A stretch of DNA of 64,000 bases from the NCBI GenBank assembly GCA_015061285.1, contig SUWW01000009.1, forward strand, positions 62,001 through 126,000, written 5' to 3'. Position 1 is the stretch's first letter; every line of letters starts with the position of its first letter. The position numbers and the translations under genes are program-made. A model generated the notes under the pieces. It searched no databases, had not been told where the DNA came from, and worked only from the letters and a program-made list of their open reading frames with translations. Positions 1 through 9,292 of the stretch are shown here, one piece after another. The stretch is from Bacteroidales bacterium (lineage in GTDB: Bacteria; Bacteroidota; Bacteroidia; Bacteroidales; Marinilabiliaceae).

Positions 1-2
1 CG

Positions 3-536
3 CCATTTGCTACCGTATCGCCCGAGGCTGAGGAGATTTCCATCACCTTGCAAGCGCCTACCAAGACGTTCAACTTTGCCGGCATTGTAAGTAGCTATGC
101 CATTGTGCCTAACGAAGTCCTGCGCAAGCAATATTTCAGATGGCTTAGCGCTATGGAACTCAACGAACCAAACATGTTTGCTCCAATTGCCACCACAGCA
201 GCATTTCGAAAGGGCGAACCATGGCGCAAAGAGCTCTTGAAAGCCATTGAGTCCAACATCGATTATGTGGCAGATTTTTGCGAACACAACATTCCGCAAA
301 TAAAAGTTCTACGTCCACAAGCTTCGTTCCTCGTTTGGCTCGACTGTCGCGGGCTGAAACTTAGCCACCGCCAACTTGTGTCACTCTTTGTCGACAAGGC
401 AGGCTTGGCTCTCAACGACGGTGCTTTGTTTGGCGAAGAGGGTGCTGGTTATATGAGACTGAACATTGGATGTCCTCAACAAACCATCGAAGAGGCTCTT
501 ACGCGTCTACAAAAGGCCATCGACAATAATAGCTAA
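3..536 (+). CDS. PatB/MalY-type PLP aminotransferase, C-terminal part
   Basis: This is the 3' part of a class I/II PLP enzyme; the reading frame is open to the window edge, so the N-terminal half lies outside. The motif PTKTFNFAG contains the lysine (codon 63-65) that forms the Schiff base with pyridoxal phosphate in this fold. The later stretch ASFLVWLDCRGL matches the substrate-binding region typical of PatB/MalY, which are cystathionine beta-lyases (C-S lyases) and sometimes aminotransferases. The in-frame TTG at 48 is internal and is not the true start. The gene converges on the sugar kinase with only 7 bases between the two stops. The family assignment is firm; the exact substrate is not. 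Confidence 0.88.
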   Translation, partial: PFATVSPEAEEISITLQAPTKTFNFAGIVSSYAIVPNEVLRKQYFRWLSAMELNEPNMFAPIATTAAFRKGEPWRKELLKAIESNIDYVADFCEHNIPQIKVLRPQASFLVWLDCRGLKLSHRQLVSLFVDKAGLALNDGALFGEEGAGYMRLNIGCPQQTIEEALTRLQKAIDNNS

Positions 537-553
537 CGATTCCTCATCGTTTT
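535..553. terminator. Weak hairpin between two convergent genes
   Basis: AACGAT, a five-base loop and ATCGTT form a six-pair stem that overlaps the stop codons of both convergent genes; TTTT follows on the plus strand. It could end transcription from both sides but is short. Confidence 0.35.
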
Positions 554-1446
554 GCAATATAATTTTCAAGTGACATACAAACCTCAGTCGAAAATTCAAT
601 ACCACTTGCTATTGAGTCGACAAGAGGTTTGTAATCGGCTCGTTGTATATTTTTATGTGTATAATTACGCTTCACAAGACCTGAAATGAAGCCTGCATTG
701 AAGCTATCGCCTGCGCCAACGGTACTCACTGGAGTTATCCTATTAGCATCTATATGTACATGCCCATCAGGGAACATAATATCAACACCATTGGCACCTT
801 GCGTACATATACATACAGGGCAATATGGCATCACTTCTCTGCGATAGATTTCCTGCCAATCAGAAGAGCCAAAAAGCAAACGAAAATCCTCATCCGAACC
901 TTTTACGATGTCGGACATTTGAAAATTCTCTTTTATCGAACCCATCAGAGCTTGGCGCTCATCTATATGATTGGCTCTGAAGTTAATATCGTAATATATC
1001 AAAAGGTTATGAGCACGCGCCTCAGCTATAATATCCTTTGTTCGACTGCGCAACACTGGATTTATAACAAAATAGGAGCCCATAAGAAAAATATCATCCT
1101 CCAACATATCAGGCAGCACAACTTGCAAGCGCTGCGAGGGATAATCTTTATAGAATGTATAGTGAGCATTGCTGTCAGCGTCGAGAAAAGCAAGCGCTAA
1201 GGGACTTTTACCATCAGGAAACACACAAACTGCCGAATCGCCTACTCCATTTACTCGCATAAAATTGCGAATGATTTCTCCCACATGATCGTTGCCAACC
1301 TCACTAACAAACTCACACTCTACGCCACTGCGAGCAAGCGAAATGAGGGCATTGAACACCGAACCTCCCGGATGTGCACTACACGGTTGATTGTCTGTGC
1401 CGAATATTATATCGAAAACTGTTTCTCCTATTCCTATAACCTTCAT
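544..1446 (-). CDS. PfkB-family carbohydrate kinase (fructokinase-like)
   Basis: The 300-residue protein has both signatures of the ribokinase/PfkB family. The glycine pair of the substrate-binding loop lies at residues 27-28 (PGGSVFNA). The C-terminal GAGDSF at 244-249 supplies the catalytic base Asp247 and the anion hole. Such enzymes phosphorylate fructose or related sugars with ATP in the cytoplasm. Length and motif spacing are normal for a fructokinase, but other sugars or nucleosides are possible. It converges with the PLP enzyme, and the TfoX-N gene lies 31 bases upstream on the same strand, so these two may be cotranscribed. Confidence 0.88.
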   Translation of the reverse strand: MKVIGIGETVFDIIFGTDNQPCSAHPGGSVFNALISLARSGVECEFVSEVGNDHVGEIIRNFMRVNGVGDSAVCVFPDGKSPLALAFLDADSNAHYTFYKDYPSQRLQVVLPDMLEDDIFLMGSYFVINPVLRSRTKDIIAEARAHNLLIYYDINFRANHIDERQALMGSIKENFQMSDIVKGSDEDFRLLFGSSDWQEIYRREVMPYCPVCICTQGANGVDIMFPDGHVHIDANRITPVSTVGAGDSFNAGFISGLVKRNYTHKNIQRADYKPLVDSIASGIEFSTEVCMSLENYIAKR

Positions 1447-1477
1447 ACCTATGAATAGTAAATTCTAAAGCGTCGTT

Positions 1478-1783
1478 TTATTTTTTTGCCTCCAATTCAT
1501 CATATATAGCATTCACCACCGAAGCAAGGAGCTTTCTATCAGAAATATCGTCAACACGAAGCATCTTTTTTGCGCCTTCGTAGGGAATATCCATTTCAGC
1601 ATCGGGAAGCAACATTAGTGCAGATTTTAGAGGTTTTATAAGGAATCTATCATCATATACACCACCTATCACCACACCACGATAATAGAGAATGTATTCG
1701 CCCATCATTTTGCGGTATGTTATATCGCGCAAATTGGAAAGGTTATCGAGTACATATAAAAGGAAATTGTGACTTGACGGCAT
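1478..1783 (-). CDS. TfoX N-terminal domain protein
   Basis: This 101-residue protein is a stand-alone TfoX-N domain, recognised by the early TYRKMMGEYILYYRG segment and the later DDRFLIKP and PYEGAKKML segments. In gamma-proteobacteria TfoX/Sxy activates competence genes, but the isolated N-terminal domain is widespread and its role in Bacteroidota is unknown. A TATATTTG promoter element lies 31 bases upstream of the start. The gene ends 31 bases before the sugar kinase on the same strand. Confidence 0.8.
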   Translation of the reverse strand: MPSSHNFLLYVLDNLSNLRDITYRKMMGEYILYYRGVVIGGVYDDRFLIKPLKSALMLLPDAEMDIPYEGAKKMLRVDDISDRKLLASVVNAIYDELEAKK

Positions 1784-1813
1784 AGCTTAGCTATATTTCA
1801 TAATAAGAACACA

Positions 1814-1821
1814 CAAATATA
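1814..1821 (-). promoter_or_regulatory. -7 promoter element of the TfoX-N gene
   Basis: The minus strand reads TATATTTG, a full match to the Bacteroidota -7 consensus TAnnTTTG, about 31 bases upstream of the ATG. No TTTG is seen at the ideal -33 spacing. Confidence 0.5.
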
Positions 1822-1870
1822 GCACTATATAAAAACACAAAAGCCCTCTCAGGCGGAGAAGGCATTCGAG

Positions 1871-1942
<72 letters not shown>

Positions 1943-1951
1943 AACATTAAG

Positions 1952-2024
<73 letters not shown>

Positions 2025-2029
2025 ATTTG

Positions 2030-2104
2030 TCGGGATACCAGGATTCGAACCTGGGACCCTCTGCTCCCAAAGCAGATGCGCTAACCGGACTGCGCTACAT
2101 CCCG
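2030..2104 (-). tRNA. tRNA-Pro (anticodon TGG)
   Basis: A 75-base cloverleaf on the minus strand. The anticodon stem TCTGC/GCAGA encloses TTTGGGA, giving anticodon TGG. The acceptor is CGGGATG/TATCCCG with discriminator A73, as usual for proline. No encoded CCA. Confidence 0.97.
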
Positions 2105-2113
2105 AATTTGCTC

Positions 2114-2202
<89 letters not shown>

Positions 2203-2526
2203 TGATGGTTTGTCAAACGTCTTATCTCTCTCGTTTGCGGTTGCAAATGTAGACACTTTTCTTGTTCCCACAAGGGCTTTGCACGATATTTTTCAAAGTT
2301 TTTTTATTGCCTCTACAAAGCACTACAAATCAACATTATACAAAACCACAAAATCAGCTCAAGTCTCGCACAAATGGGTTTCTCGCCGCAAATAGACCCT
2401 TCGAGAGCTCATTTTTTCTTCAACGAGCGATCATAATCGCGCAAAATATGCAATAAAAAACATCAGCGAGACAAACTTTTGTAGTTCGTCTCGCTGATAT
2501 TTTCTGTTTTCAGCTGTGGTTAGCTG
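2203..2526. other. Intergenic region between the tRNA cluster and a small DUF2795-like gene
   Basis: About 320 bases without a supported gene. The left part should hold the promoter of the tRNA cluster, but I could not assign one with confidence. The right part holds the intrinsic terminator described separately. The short overlapping open frames here have no family features. Confidence 0.6.
2455..2499 (-). terminator. Intrinsic terminator of the DUF2795-like gene
   Basis: ATCAGCGAGAC and its complement GTCTCGCTGAT form a long stem. On the minus strand the stem is followed by TTTTTT. It lies 28 bases downstream of the small gene's stop. Confidence 0.85.
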
Positions 2527-2748
2527 TTAATACTCATCTTCGTTGAAAAAGAAATCATCTTTTGTAGGGTAGTCGGGCCAAATATCCTCGATACTCTCAT
2601 AAACATCACCTTCGTCTTCCAACTCCTGAAGGTTTTCAATCACTTCAAGTGGAGCTCCTGAACGAGAGGCGAAGTCTATCAACTCCTCTTTTGTAGCTGG
2701 CCACGGTGCGTCTTCAAGTTTTGACGCTAATTCCAAAGTCCAATACAT
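2527..2748 (-). CDS. Small DUF2795-like protein
   Basis: This 73-residue acidic protein opens with MYWTLELASKLEDAPWPATK. Its core, KEELIDFASRSGAPLEVIENL, resembles the DUF2795 helical unit found as a small conserved protein in Bacteroidales. The tail is rich in Asp, Glu and Phe. No function is known. It is a single-gene unit, with a TATTTTTG promoter element 43 bases upstream and a strong terminator downstream. Confidence 0.75.
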   Translation of the reverse strand: MYWTLELASKLEDAPWPATKEELIDFASRSGAPLEVIENLQELEDEGDVYESIEDIWPDYPTKDDFFFNEDEY

Positions 2749-2790
2749 AGTAATTATTATTTTGCTTTGTTATACACTTCAAATTTTGCG

Positions 2791-2798
2791 CAAAAATA
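2791..2798 (-). promoter_or_regulatory. -7 promoter element of the DUF2795-like gene
   Basis: The minus strand reads TATTTTTG, matching TAnnTTTG. It is 43 bases upstream of the ATG. No clear -33 element. Confidence 0.45.
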
Positions 2799-2877
2799 GA
2801 AAAAAAGAATTACGTTGTATCATAATTATAAAAAAAGTTAATATTATATTTTATGATCTGATAATCAACGTATTATA

Positions 2878-4470
2878 CTACTCTCCTAATTCATCAAACG
2901 TATATCCTTCGTAGACTTCTTCTTGGATATTCATATCGTCGGGTATGGTGAGTTGGCGGAAGATGTCGGCACGGCTTCGAGGTCGATAATCGTCGAGCCA
3001 GCGGAAGCCTTTCAGCTGGCGATCTTTCTCACCTAATAGTATCGGAGGATTCATATTGCCAGTAGGCGACACTCGCATAACAATATTTGCCACCTTACGC
3101 TGCTTCATAAATATTGTCAGATTGCTACTCTCGGCGCGATTGATGCCAATTAGTGCTTCATCGTCTTTAGGATAATAGATAGTTTGCCCATTACCATCGA
3201 CATCAATTCGGTAGATTTCGTTGTTGCGTATGTAGCCAGTGATGAGTTTACCCTTCACCTGATTGTAGCCAATAGTATCGAGACGAACGCCTACTTCTGG
3301 AGATATGACAAAAGCGGCATCTATGAGTTCCGATTTATACACACTACGATTTCGAGTATACATTTTTATCTCGTGAGCCGTCATCTGGTTTCCTTGTCCC
3401 CAAAGTATAGGCGCCTCATACATAGTGGCAACGGAATCGCGAAAATCGAAAATGAGCGAATCGCAACGCCCTTGCATATCGGTTCGGAAGAATTTCACCT
3501 TGTGGTATGCCTTAAGCAACCTACTTGTGTCGGCGGGAAGAGGCTCGATATAGAGCGTATCGGCGTGCATAAATAGAGTGTCGCCTCCATACACGTGTTG
3601 CACTTCGGCATGGCGCGTAGCCAAAGCTTCACCTGTAATCTGATTATAGAAGCCATAGTCTCCCAAGATTGACATGTTGTTGGTGGAGTCGGTAAGCACC
3701 ATATGACCCGTGGCAGTGCCAGTACCTTTGTGGCGATTGTAGAAAATGTGGTCGCCAACGAGTGTGTTTGCTCCAGAAATGATGGTATTGTTGAGATTCA
3801 ACTGGGCGCATTCGGTAATAGTGTTATACCAACCACGTTCCGACTTAATTATGGTAGAATCGGAATTGTAGATAGTAGTCTCGCCAAGAATATTTACAAT
3901 CTCGGTACGTGTGTTGTAGCTCATAGTATCGCTATACATCACACGCGTTGGCGACGTACCAACTACACTGTCTTTGAAAAAGACTTCGTTGGTGTTAGGA
4001 TAATAAACTCCATTAACCGAAGTGAGCACATTGTCGTGATTCACCACGCGACCACCATTGTAGAAGTAGGCTTTATCGAGCAGGCGATCGTAGTCGAGAA
4101 ACTCTGTATAGAGCCATGTTTCACCTTTGTTGGCACGCACATTATCGCGCACCTTGGCCAAGTTTTGGTTGCCTAAGTACGTAAGATGGTCGCCATAGAG
4201 GTGGATTGAGTCGTTTTGTATTATATGTATGCTGCCATAAGCAACTACAACATTTGAATCGTTGTACATATATGCACTATCGCAATACAAGAAAGTGCGA
4301 CCATGCGACAAAACGACATTGCCATTGAGCGACTGCGTATTCTTTCCAATCTTATCGTCGTGGCGGAGGTAGTCGGCACGCTCAATCTTAACCTGCACTT
4401 GTCGTTGGGCAACAAGCGAGACAGGCATTATAAGTATGAATAGAAATATTATGAAGCGTATGTTGGTCAT
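2878..4470 (-). CDS. OstA/LptA-like organic-solvent-tolerance protein
   Basis: A 530-residue secreted protein with an N-terminal signal peptide ending near VAQ at residue 21. It carries the repeated beta-strand pattern of the OstA/LptA fold, for example LNGNVVLSHGRTFLYCDSAYM and VVAYGSIHIIQNDSIHLYGD. In gram-negative bacteria this fold forms the periplasmic bridge that carries lipopolysaccharide to the outer membrane. The long form seen here, with several OstA-like units, is the usual Bacteroidota type. It follows surA on the same strand, which fits a role in envelope assembly. The C-terminal region (about 450-530) has no motif I recognise. Confidence 0.85.
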   Translation of the reverse strand: MTNIRFIIFLFILIMPVSLVAQRQVQVKIERADYLRHDDKIGKNTQSLNGNVVLSHGRTFLYCDSAYMYNDSNVVVAYGSIHIIQNDSIHLYGDHLTYLGNQNLAKVRDNVRANKGETWLYTEFLDYDRLLDKAYFYNGGRVVNHDNVLTSVNGVYYPNTNEVFFKDSVVGTSPTRVMYSDTMSYNTRTEIVNILGETTIYNSDSTIIKSERGWYNTITECAQLNLNNTIISGANTLVGDHIFYNRHKGTGTATGHMVLTDSTNNMSILGDYGFYNQITGEALATRHAEVQHVYGGDTLFMHADTLYIEPLPADTSRLLKAYHKVKFFRTDMQGRCDSLIFDFRDSVATMYEAPILWGQGNQMTAHEIKMYTRNRSVYKSELIDAAFVISPEVGVRLDTIGYNQVKGKLITGYIRNNEIYRIDVDGNGQTIYYPKDDEALIGINRAESSNLTIFMKQRKVANIVMRVSPTGNMNPPILLGEKDRQLKGFRWLDDYRPRSRADIFRQLTIPDDMNIQEEVYEGYTFDELGE

Positions 4471-4504
4471 TTCTACGATTATAGAGATTCTCTACCTCCT
4501 AAAT

Positions 4505-4628
4505 ATCAACGAATTGAACTAATTTATACTAATCGTATTCGTTTCATTCGTAATGAATCTGGACTTTTACTAATTGAACGAATTTGCAGCAATCAGTTCG
4601 TTTACATTCGTATTAATTCGGTGATAAA
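4505..4628. repeat. Intergenic element with TATCAnCGAATT terminal inverted repeats
   Basis: The left end reads TATCAACGAATT and the right end AATTCGGTGATA, a near-perfect inverted pair about 120 bases apart. The interior is made of degenerate AATTGAACTAAT and ATTCGTTT units. A related shorter copy lies between murG and murC. It has no coding capacity. Confidence 0.55.
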
Positions 4629-4653
4629 TGCAATCCCCCAAAGAAGTTCTTGA

Positions 4654-6003
4654 CTATTTCACCCAACCTTTGTACTGGAAGTCGCAATTCTGCCATTCGG
4701 GCGAAATGCTAACATAAATCTCACTCTGTTTTTGACGAATCCATGAATCGATGGCATCGCGGCGTTTACGCTCTTCCATAATATTTTGGAGCATATTATA
4801 GTCGTCGCGCATGTTGGCACGGTGCGGTTCGTGGCGTTTGCAGAGCATCACCATGCGATAAGTCTCTTTGCCTTTGCGCTCGTCCATCATTGAGAATGGC
4901 TTCGAGAACTCGCCCTCCTTCAAACCTTGGATAGCTTTAGCGACCTCGGCAGGAATCTCGGAGAATTGGAATTTTACAGAGCCATCGTTCGGATTGACCA
5001 TCTGACCGCCATTCGAACGCGATTCTTTATCCATAGAGAAGTGTGATGCAGCCTCCTCGAAGGTGAATTCTTTATTATTTATAGCGGTAGTGATGGTGTC
5101 GAGGAAATGAATGGCTTTGCTACGGCTCTCGGCACTGACTTTAGGCTTCATAAGTATGTGACGGCAGTTGATGCGGTCGCCCTTACGGTCGATGAGTTGG
5201 ATGATGTGGAAACCGAACTCCGTTTCTACAATCTTCGACACTTTGCCCTTCTCTTGAAGGTTGAATGCAACGGCCGAGAATTCGGGCACGAATGTCGATT
5301 TGGTGCTCCAGCCGAGGTCGCCACCACGTGCTGCAGAGCCTGGGTCTTCGGAGTAGAGCACGGCAAGCATGGCAAAGTCGCGGCCCTCGCTAACTTGCTT
5401 TTGGAAGTCGCGAAGTTTGCCCTTCACACGGTCTATTTCGCTGCGTTCAATTTCGGGATAGAGCACAATCTGCTTGAGTTCGTACTGAGCCGACACCATA
5501 GGAATGCTATCTTCAGAAGTATTATTGAAGTAAGTACGAATTTCCGACGGCGTAATCTTTATATCTTTAGTAATCTCGTTTTGCATCTTCTGGGTTATCA
5601 TCTGATTGCGAACGAGTTCGGCTTGGTCGGTCTTTATTTGCATAATGGGCTTATTGAAGTACTCTTCAAGTTTATCTTGACCACCCACTTGCTGAATGAA
5701 GTAGTTGATGCGTTGGTCCACTTGGTTGGTGACTTCATTTTCACCAACGGAGATACTATCAATCTTAGCCTGATTGACCATAAGTTTTTGAATGAGGATT
5801 TGCTCAAATATGTGGCATTTCATATCACCGCTATAATTAGCGCCATCGATAAGAGCTTGCTCATACTGATATTCAATGTCGGAACGAAGTATAGCATCAT
5901 CGCCGACTATAGCCACAACCTCATCTACAAGCATTTTCTGAGCTTGAACGGTAAAAGACGTAAAAGCGACAGCCGTCGCTACTAATAATTTATTTATTGC
6001 CAT
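4654..6003 (-). CDS. surA: Periplasmic chaperone/peptidyl-prolyl isomerase SurA
   Basis: A 449-residue protein with a cleavable signal peptide ending at VQAQ (about 22). A SurA-N chaperone domain (about 25-160, DEVVAIVGDDAILRSDIEYQ) is followed by two parvulin rotamase domains (about 170-275 and 278-385). Both show the parvulin pattern, for example ARGGDLGW and SNGGQMV. SurA holds unfolded outer-membrane proteins in the periplasm and delivers them to the Bam complex. It starts 4 bases after the stop of the PpiC-like lipoprotein, and the OstA-like gene follows. Confidence 0.92.
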   Translation of the reverse strand: MAINKLLVATAVAFTSFTVQAQKMLVDEVVAIVGDDAILRSDIEYQYEQALIDGANYSGDMKCHIFEQILIQKLMVNQAKIDSISVGENEVTNQVDQRINYFIQQVGGQDKLEEYFNKPIMQIKTDQAELVRNQMITQKMQNEITKDIKITPSEIRTYFNNTSEDSIPMVSAQYELKQIVLYPEIERSEIDRVKGKLRDFQKQVSEGRDFAMLAVLYSEDPGSAARGGDLGWSTKSTFVPEFSAVAFNLQEKGKVSKIVETEFGFHIIQLIDRKGDRINCRHILMKPKVSAESRSKAIHFLDTITTAINNKEFTFEEAASHFSMDKESRSNGGQMVNPNDGSVKFQFSEIPAEVAKAIQGLKEGEFSKPFSMMDERKGKETYRMVMLCKRHEPHRANMRDDYNMLQNIMEERKRRDAIDSWIRQKQSEIYVSISPEWQNCDFQYKGWVK

Positions 6004-6007
6004 CTAT

Positions 6008-6889
6008 TTAGTTTTCGTAGTAATTGATAAGTTTTTGTTGCATCGCATCGTTGTAGAGCTGCGATTTCAAGTTCTTTATAAATTCTATTTTTTGTTTGTT
6101 TATAAGAATGCTCGATATTTTATCAGTAACGTATTCAATAGGAGCGTCGCTGCCCGACATTTTACAATCGGTGATAAGTATGAAATATACATTCTCATCG
6201 TTGCTCGTTTCGGCAAGTTTGTGACTTTTTAGCGTGGCTGCTTCGTTGGGGATTGTGTTGTCGGGCAAATAATCTTTGATAGATGCCAACGGAATCCAAT
6301 TCTCAAACGCCATTTCGTATTTCAACGCATGATGATATACAAAATCCTCAATTTCAGCCATCTTGTCATCTTCCATATTGGTGATGAGTTTGCGAAAGTT
6401 TTTCAGTCCATCGACGTCCTTCTTCACCGCGACAAACAAGCCTTTCACAAGCGTCTCGTTGAGTGTGAAGAAACTCTTATGCGAGTTGTAATACTTCTCA
6501 ATCTCTTCATTGGTGACGTTGGGTTTGAACTTCTCCTTCAGCACTTTCTGCTGGAAACGTTCAACGAGCAGTGCCTCGCGATATTCGGCTACGGCATCTT
6601 CAATGTCTTGTTCCTCATCGGTGAGGTTGAGCTTCGATTTGCGCAAAACAACTTGCTGATATACCCAGCGACGTACGTATTCATCGGCAACGAGGGCGCT
6701 GTCTTCACTCGAAGCTGCTGGCGGAATAGCCGAATAGACCTTCGACTTGGTCAGCACTACACCATCGACCTCAGCAACGGGTGCATCGTATGGGTTTTCG
6801 CGTTTGCAACTTGCTGTAACTGTCACTGCTGCAACAAGAAGCGCTGTTTTGAAATATTTATATATATCAATACGTATATGCATACACAT
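6008..6889 (-). CDS. PpiC/SurA-like lipoprotein without a clear rotamase domain
   Basis: About 294 residues. A lipobox VTASC shortly after the hydrophobic segment predicts lipid anchoring, followed by KRENPYD. The region AEVDGVVLTKSKV with the following helices resembles a SurA N-terminal domain. A convincing parvulin signature is missing, so it is more likely a chaperone than an isomerase. I chose the ATG at 6889 (a second ATG is at 6883) because the upstream frame to 6913 begins with GTG and overlaps the preceding purF-like gene. It is 4 bases upstream of surA. Confidence 0.8.
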   Translation of the reverse strand: MCMHIRIDIYKYFKTALLVAAVTVTASCKRENPYDAPVAEVDGVVLTKSKVYSAIPPAASSEDSALVADEYVRRWVYQQVVLRKSKLNLTDEEQDIEDAVAEYREALLVERFQQKVLKEKFKPNVTNEEIEKYYNSHKSFFTLNETLVKGLFVAVKKDVDGLKNFRKLITNMEDDKMAEIEDFVYHHALKYEMAFENWIPLASIKDYLPDNTIPNEAATLKSHKLAETSNDENVYFILITDCKMSGSDAPIEYVTDKISSILINKQKIEFIKNLKSQLYNDAMQQKLINYYEN

Positions 6890-6902
6890 ATCTTTGTTTT
6901 TA

Positions 6903-8804
6903 TCAATATGCACGTTGGTTTCGACCCTCTATGTAATTGATAAACGAAGTATTTACAACTTTATTGCCGCCCGGCGTAGGATAATTACCGGTGAAGTACC
7001 AGTCGCCAGTGTCGTTAGGACAAGCTATATGTAGGTTTTCGATGGTTTGGAACACTATTTCGACCTCAGCATTCATTGTGTCGGGCGTAAGCATCTGGGC
7101 AATCTTGGCAGAAATTTCTTCGGCTGTGAATGGGCGGTAAATATCCTTCACGCAGTTCACAATATCCTCTTTAGGAAGGAACTGCTGCTCTTTGCACTGT
7201 TTGTATACATTGTCTATCACGTCAGTCATGCCGCGCTCTTTGAGAAGCTCGATGGCTGCGGTGAAGGCACAGAAGTCGCCGAGCTTGGCCATATCTATAC
7301 CATAACAATCGGGGTAGCGAATCTGCGGAGCCGACGAAACTATGATTATCTTCTTCGGATGCAGACGGTCCATGATGCTGAGTATGCTCTGACGCAACGT
7401 GGTGCCGCGCACAATGCTATCGTCGATGACGATGAGCGTGTCTTTCTGGTTGTTTACAATGCCATACGTAACATCGTAGACGTGGCCCACCATATTGTCG
7501 CGACCCGTGTCGGCGGCAATGAAGGTACGCATCTTGACGTCCTTCACGGTAAGTTTCTCGAAGCGCGGCTCGACCGACAAAATCTCCTGCACACGCTCTG
7601 GCGTGAGGTTAGGCAGTTCGTCGACAATCTTCTTTGCTTGCTGCTCCTTCACAATGTGGCGTACACCCTCCTCAAGTCCGAGGAATGCCGTTTCGGCGGT
7701 ATTTGGTATGTATGAGAAAACGGTGTTATCTATGTCGCCGCCAACCTTTTCGAGAAGCGTTGGTGCAAGCAGATAGCCGAGTTTCTTGCGTTCTTTATAT
7801 ATATCGCGATCCGAACCACGAGAGAAATAAATTCTCTCGAACGAGCACGAACGACGCTGCTGAGGCACGCGCACAAGTTCGTCGCTGACGGTGCCATCTT
7901 TCTTTATAATTATAGCATGTCCTGGCTGTAACTCTTGCACTTGACATGCACGAACGTTGATGGCTGTTTGTATTACCGGGCGCTCAGAAGCCACAACGGC
8001 TATCTCGTCATCATAATAGTAATATGCAGGACGAATGCCCCATGGGTCGCGCGTAACGAATGCATCGCCGTGGCCAATCATACCAGCTATCACGTAACCG
8101 CCGTCCCACTTGCGTTGCGAGCGCTCGAGAATCTTCTTCACATCGAGATTCTTCTCAATGTAGTTTGTTATCTCGCGGTTGGTGTAACCTTCGTTTTTAT
8201 ACTGACGAAAAAGCAGCTGCACCTCTTCGTCGAGGAAGTGACCAACGTTTTCGAGAATGGTAACGGTGTCGGAATAGTCGTTAGGGTGCTGACCGAGTTC
8301 CTCAAGCGAATGGAAAATTTCATCCACATTGGTAAGGTTGAAGTTGCCCGCCATCACGAGGCTACGGCTGCGCCAGTTGTTTTCGCGCATCACAGGGTGT
8401 ACGTATTCGATATTATTATTACCAAACGTACCATAGCGCAAGTGGCCGAGGTAGAGTTCGCTCGCAAAGGGGACGTTCTCTTTGGCCCATTCGGCATCTT
8501 TCATCTTCTCGCCGTTCACAGCGTAGGCTTTGTCGTGTAGGGCGTGAATCTGGTCGATTACGCTTTGTATTGGGTTGGCAGCATTGGAGCGCACGCGGTC
8601 GATATATTTTTTGCCCGACTGCAAATCGAGTTTTACACTTGCAGCACCAGCACCATCTTGTCCGCGGTTGTGTTGTTTCTCCATAAGCAAGTAGAGCTTG
8701 TTGAGTCCCCACTGCCATGTGCCATATTTTTCTTGATAATAGCTAAGCGGCTTGAGCAGTCTGATAAGTACTATGCCGCATTCGTGTTTAATCTGTTCAC
8801 TCAT
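6903..8804 (-). CDS. purF: Amidophosphoribosyltransferase homologue, long Bacteroidota form
   Basis: A 633-residue class II glutamine amidotransferase. Cys9 in HECGIV would become the N-terminal nucleophile after removal of an eight-residue propeptide. The PRPP-binding loop IVIDDSIVRGTT lies at 458-469. PurF makes 5-phosphoribosylamine from PRPP and glutamine, the first step of purine synthesis. This protein is about 130 residues longer than typical PurF, and Bacteroidota often also carry a standard-length copy, so its exact role (true PurF or paralogue) is uncertain. It follows the SPOR gene by 45 bases; its end lies close to the next gene. Confidence 0.88.
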   Translation of the reverse strand: MSEQIKHECGIVLIRLLKPLSYYQEKYGTWQWGLNKLYLLMEKQHNRGQDGAGAASVKLDLQSGKKYIDRVRSNAANPIQSVIDQIHALHDKAYAVNGEKMKDAEWAKENVPFASELYLGHLRYGTFGNNNIEYVHPVMRENNWRSRSLVMAGNFNLTNVDEIFHSLEELGQHPNDYSDTVTILENVGHFLDEEVQLLFRQYKNEGYTNREITNYIEKNLDVKKILERSQRKWDGGYVIAGMIGHGDAFVTRDPWGIRPAYYYYDDEIAVVASERPVIQTAINVRACQVQELQPGHAIIIKKDGTVSDELVRVPQQRRSCSFERIYFSRGSDRDIYKERKKLGYLLAPTLLEKVGGDIDNTVFSYIPNTAETAFLGLEEGVRHIVKEQQAKKIVDELPNLTPERVQEILSVEPRFEKLTVKDVKMRTFIAADTGRDNMVGHVYDVTYGIVNNQKDTLIVIDDSIVRGTTLRQSILSIMDRLHPKKIIIVSSAPQIRYPDCYGIDMAKLGDFCAFTAAIELLKERGMTDVIDNVYKQCKEQQFLPKEDIVNCVKDIYRPFTAEEISAKIAQMLTPDTMNAEVEIVFQTIENLHIACPNDTGDWYFTGNYPTPGGNKVVNTSFINYIEGRNQRAY

Positions 8805-8849
8805 CTTGATCCCTGAGTTTTATTGATTAATTATATAAGTATAAAAATG

Positions 8850-9260
8850 TTACCTAAAACTTCGTTTTCGCACCGTGTAGTCGCGCACGGCATAACTACC
8901 CGCAAAGTGACTTTTGATTTTTGAGAGAAGTGGAAGGGCCTCACTTCTGTAACGGAAATCGCCTATGCGAACTCGCCAAAATGGAGCGTTGTAAACGATG
9001 TAAACCTTCTCGTCGGGGAACAGAGTTTGCAACTTGGCTTGTGCTGCCTTTGCTTCGGCCTTTGCCTTAACACCCGAACCGCTGTAGACTTGCACGCGAT
9101 AGCCGTTTATGTTGGGCTGATCGCTCTCTATTTTGTGATTTGTCGATATTAGCGAATCGAGTTGTGCACTATGATAGTCTATTGTCACAGTTCCTCGTTT
9201 TTGACCGTATGCTGCCGAAAGCACTGATACAGCTATAATTAACGCAAATAGTCTTCCCAT
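8850..9260 (-). CDS. Secreted SPOR-domain protein
   Basis: A 136-residue protein with a signal peptide (MGRLFALIIAVSVLSAAYG) and a C-terminal SPOR domain from about residue 50 (GYRVQVYSGSGVKAKAEAKA through FWRVRIGDFRYRSEA). SPOR domains bind denuded peptidoglycan strands at division sites. I chose the ATG at 9260 because the longer frame to 9287 begins with TTG and overlaps the TATATTTG promoter element. It lies 45 bases upstream of the purF homologue and may be cotranscribed with it. Confidence 0.85.
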   Translation of the reverse strand: MGRLFALIIAVSVLSAAYGQKRGTVTIDYHSAQLDSLISTNHKIESDQPNINGYRVQVYSGSGVKAKAEAKAAQAKLQTLFPDEKVYIVYNAPFWRVRIGDFRYRSEALPLLSKIKSHFAGSYAVRDYTVRKRSFR

Positions 9261-9284
9261 TATATTTATATCAATTTGCGGTGG

Positions 9285-9292
9285 CAAATATA
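9285..9292 (-). promoter_or_regulatory. -7 promoter element of the SPOR gene
   Basis: The minus strand reads TATATTTG, 24 bases upstream of the chosen ATG. It supports that start over the TTG at 9287. Confidence 0.5.

Noticed and set aside
5107-5985. Plus-strand open frame of 292 residues
   Set aside because: It is antisense to surA and has no recognisable features; it is a codon-bias shadow.
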